From Candidatus Methanoperedens sp. (GTDB lineage Archaea > Halobacteriota > Methanosarcinia > Methanosarcinales > Methanoperedenaceae), in NCBI GenBank assembly GCA_028717345.1, contig JAQUNZ010000003.1:1-64000 (forward strand): DNA of 64,000 nt, given 5' to 3'. The position numbers were made by a program, and so were the translations under genes. A model generated the notes under the pieces. The model did no database searches, had not been told where the DNA came from, and worked only from the letters and a program-made list of their open reading frames with translations. This document shows positions 62,273 to 64,000 of the stretch, piece by piece. Every line of letters begins with the position of its first letter. Positions within the stretch are counted from its first letter, which is position 1.

Positions 62273-63589
62273 ATGGGAATGAAAATATCTTTGATGTGTT
62301 CCAAACAAATTTTTCTTGCAGTTATTTTAATTGCAACGCTGGCAAATGCAGCTTCTGCGGCAGAAGAATCAAAAATAGATACAGGCGATACGGCATGGGT
62401 ATTGATCAGCACAGCCCTTGTGATGCTGATGATCCCGGCTGTGGGTTTATTCTATGGAGGCATGGTACGGAAAAAGAACGCCCTCTCCACAATAATGTTC
62501 AGCTTTGCAATCCTTGCGCTCATAAGCGTGCAGTGGATACTGTTCGGCTACAGCCTTGCCTTCGGTCATGATGTCGGAGGAGTTATCGGAAGCCTTGACT
62601 GGATAGGGCTCAATGGTGTTGGAAATGCTCCAAATCCCGATTATGCAGCCACGATTCCCTCCATGGCATTCATGATGTTCCAGGCGATGTTCGCAGTCAT
62701 TACCGTGGTTCTCATTACTGGCGCTTTCGTTGAGCGCATCAAGTTCAGCGCATTCCTTGTATTCTCTTTTCTCTGGGCGACACTTGTCTATGATCCCATA
62801 GCCCACTGGGTCTGGGGCGCAGGCGGGTGGCTTCGGAACATGGGAGCGCTTGATTTTGCCGGCGGATTAGTTGTCCATGTCAGCGCCGGAGTATCTGCTG
62901 TTGCCATCGCGCTTGTGATAGGCGCCAGAAAGGGATTCGGGAAACACGTCATGGAGCCGCACAGCATTCCCCTGACCATCCTTGGGGCGATACTTCTCTG
63001 GTTCGGCTGGTTCGGGTTCAATGCCGGAAGCGCGGTAACAAGCGGAGCACTGGCTTCAAGCGCATTTGCAGTAACCAATACAGGCGGGGCTTCTGCGGCT
63101 TTAACATGGATGATCCTGAGCTGGTACCACAAGAAACCCAGTGTCCTTGGCACTGCGACAGGGGGCGTTGTGGGTCTTGCGGCAGTTACTCCTGCCTCTG
63201 GTTTTGTGACACCGCTTGCTGCCATTGCAATAGGGTCGATAGCAGCCGTGATAAGTTATTATGCGATGCTGTTCAGGATGAAGCGCAACATAGACGAGTC
63301 GCTTGATGTCTGGGCATGCCACGGCATAGGCGGGGCATGGGGCGCCATTGCCACAGGTATTTTTGCAACGACCCTTGTGAACCCCGCAGGCGCGAATGGT
63401 TTGCTGTATGGGAACAGCGCACTTCTTAACATACAGATAATGGCTGTAGCAGTGACCTGGGGTTACTCTTTCGTAGTTACGTTTATACTGGCGAAGGTCA
63501 TAGATGCAACCATTGGCTTACGCGTCGGCGAGGAAGAAGAGGCAGTTGGTCTTGATGTATCCCAGCACGCAGAAAAGGCTTACTCATGA
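62273..63589 (+). CDS. amtB: ammonium transporter Amt2
   Basis: The 438-residue protein is a close paralogue of Amt1 (most of the pore and C-terminus identical), with its own signal-like N-terminus ending NAASAAEESK, HVSAGVSAVA and CHGIGGAWGAIATG pore His sites and C-terminal EEEEAVGLDVSQHAEKAYS. It arose by duplication of the amt-glnK unit. GAGG lies 13 bases before the ATG. Its partner GlnK is reduced to a stub. Confidence 0.95.
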   Translation: MGMKISLMCSKQIFLAVILIATLANAASAAEESKIDTGDTAWVLISTALVMLMIPAVGLFYGGMVRKKNALSTIMFSFAILALISVQWILFGYSLAFGHDVGGVIGSLDWIGLNGVGNAPNPDYAATIPSMAFMMFQAMFAVITVVLITGAFVERIKFSAFLVFSFLWATLVYDPIAHWVWGAGGWLRNMGALDFAGGLVVHVSAGVSAVAIALVIGARKGFGKHVMEPHSIPLTILGAILLWFGWFGFNAGSAVTSGALASSAFAVTNTGGASAALTWMILSWYHKKPSVLGTATGGVVGLAAVTPASGFVTPLAAIAIGSIAAVISYYAMLFRMKRNIDESLDVWACHGIGGAWGAIATGIFATTLVNPAGANGLLYGNSALLNIQIMAVAVTWGYSFVVTFILAKVIDATIGLRVGEEEEAVGLDVSQHAEKAYS

Positions 63590-63598
63590 GGCCATTGA

Positions 63599-63685
63599 AT
63601 GAAAAAGATAGAAGCAATAATAAGACCCGAAGTCCTTGACCAGGTTCGGACAGTGCTGGAAGAGAAAGGAAAAGAAGCGATATAA
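63599..63685 (+). pseudogene. glnK2 with internal in-frame deletion
   Basis: A 28-residue frame starts MKKIEAIIRPEVLDQVRTVL and goes straight on to EEKGKEAI and stop. Compared with glnK1 it joins residues 1-24 to the last five, losing about 84 residues including the T-loop and ligand site. GAGG lies before the ATG. It cannot act as a PII protein; the joined positions share a short AAAGG-type homology that fits a deletion. Confidence 0.85.
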
Positions 63686-63709
63686 GCTTCATTCCTTTTC
63701 CTTTATTTT
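63664..63709 (+). terminator. hairpin and T-tract after the amt2 unit
   Basis: AAAGGAAAAGAAGC (63666-63679), with GCTTC and TTCCTTTTCCTTT after the stop, gives paired arms AAAGGAAAA/TTTTCCTTT and GAAGC/GCTTC, followed by TTATTTTTCGTTTTT. Terminator for the amt2 transcript. Confidence 0.5.
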
Positions 63710-63768
63710 TCGTTTTTCCTGATTTCAAAGTATATTCTTTAGAGCTTTCGTGAGTATGTATTATATAT

Positions 63769-63786
63769 CTGTGTATGCATACACAG
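63769..63786. promoter_or_regulatory. 18-base perfect palindrome, candidate antitoxin operator
   Basis: CTGTGTATGCATACACAG is its own reverse complement. It sits between a TATA-like TATTATATAT and the ATG at 63792 and is the likely autoregulatory site of the following VapB-type protein. Confidence 0.65.
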
Positions 63787-63791
63787 TAATA

Positions 63792-64000
63792 ATGGCGACA
63801 AAAACAATATCTATCAGGGAAGAAGTTTATGACGTCCTCAAGAGCCTGAAAAGAGAGAATGAGAGCTTCAGCGACGTGATCGGAAAACTTACAAAAAAAA
63901 GAAAATCAAACTTAAGAGAATATTTTGGTGTTTTGAAGGATAGTAAAGTATTGAATGAAATCGAAGAAGATACGAGGAAAATAAGAGCGGCAGCGAGGCA
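63792..64000 (+). CDS. VapB-type antitoxin, partial (runs off the window)
   Basis: The frame from 63792 gives MATKTISIREEVYDVLKSLK, then RENESFSDVIGKLTKKRKSN and an acidic helix (NEIEEDTRKIRAAA). This is the DUF217/VapB antitoxin pattern found with PIN toxins in archaea. The 3' end and any toxin gene lie beyond 64000. A perfect palindrome precedes the start. Confidence 0.85.
   Translation, partial: MATKTISIREEVYDVLKSLKRENESFSDVIGKLTKKRKSNLREYFGVLKDSKVLNEIEEDTRKIRAAAR

Overview
The window is a chromosomal segment of a euryarchaeon from the methane-metabolising Methanosarcinales/ANME-2 group. A relative of 'Candidatus Methanoperedens' is my best guess, not a proof. Archaeal signatures are a histone, the large subunit of DNA polymerase D, glycerol-1-phosphate dehydrogenase, aIF5A, ribosomal protein L37e, an Sm-like protein, a fibrillarin-like methyltransferase, archease and a ThiD-ThiN fusion. 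A methanogenesis-marker-8 homologue points to methane metabolism. A large cytochrome c maturation cluster points to a cytochrome-using lineage.

Layout. 0-3 kb: methionyl-tRNA synthetase, a nitroreductase and a TusA-like protein. 3-6.1 kb: a Lys-rich micro-ORF candidate, a winged-helix-like protein and the SepF/ZPR1/PUA genes. 6.2-9.5 kb: SmAP, L37e and PurF, then a three-gene GTPase operon matching the archaeal vesiculation set arvABC. 9.5-15.3 kb: a methyltransferase, ThiDN, Mmp8, an RHH/PIN toxin-antitoxin pair and a proline dehydrogenase-like protein. 15.3-23.1 kb: a minus-strand block for heme and thiol handling outside the cytoplasm (CcmF-type protein, two thioredoxin-like proteins, a polyferredoxin membrane protein, CcdA and two Cys-motif exported proteins). 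23.2-30.4 kb: housekeeping genes (histone, agmatinase-aIF5A, archease, SpoIIM and DUF63 membrane proteins, G1P dehydrogenase, HisD). 30.4-44.8 kb: an accessory zone with a DUF234 ATPase behind an iterated operator-like array, PolD DP2, a type I restriction system with fused HsdM-HsdS, and an island of toxin-antitoxin genes, several of them broken, with three copies of a GC-rich repeat and duplicated gene fragments. 44.8-55.6 kb: LeuB-like dehydrogenase, fibrillarin, tRNA-Arg, MGMT, AK6, HisC, ArgD, a KaiC-like ATPase, TauE, a GATase, an ATPase/TOPRIM-like pair and a CBS protein. 55.6-63.7 kb: a nitrogen island.

The nitrogen island has the nifH-nifI1-nifI2-nifD-nifK-ferredoxin operon on minus and amt1-glnK1-amt2-(deleted glnK2) on plus. 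The divergent promoters, and the second amt promoter, share an NrpR-like dyad (GGTA-N6-xxCC) about one helix turn or two downstream of a TATA box. This suggests a locally coordinated nitrogen regulon. NifD is short and VnfD-like in motifs but has no G subunit beside it. The last 200 bases start a VapB-type antitoxin gene behind a perfect palindrome; it runs off the window.

The most interesting items are the arvABC operon, the paired PCYCGC/PCCNNP proteins of the cytochrome cluster, the 15-bp iterated array, the unusual nitrogenase with its shared operators, the glnK2 internal deletion and the decaying toxin-antitoxin island with its private repeat family. All function calls rest on motif recognition by eye; no database search was run.
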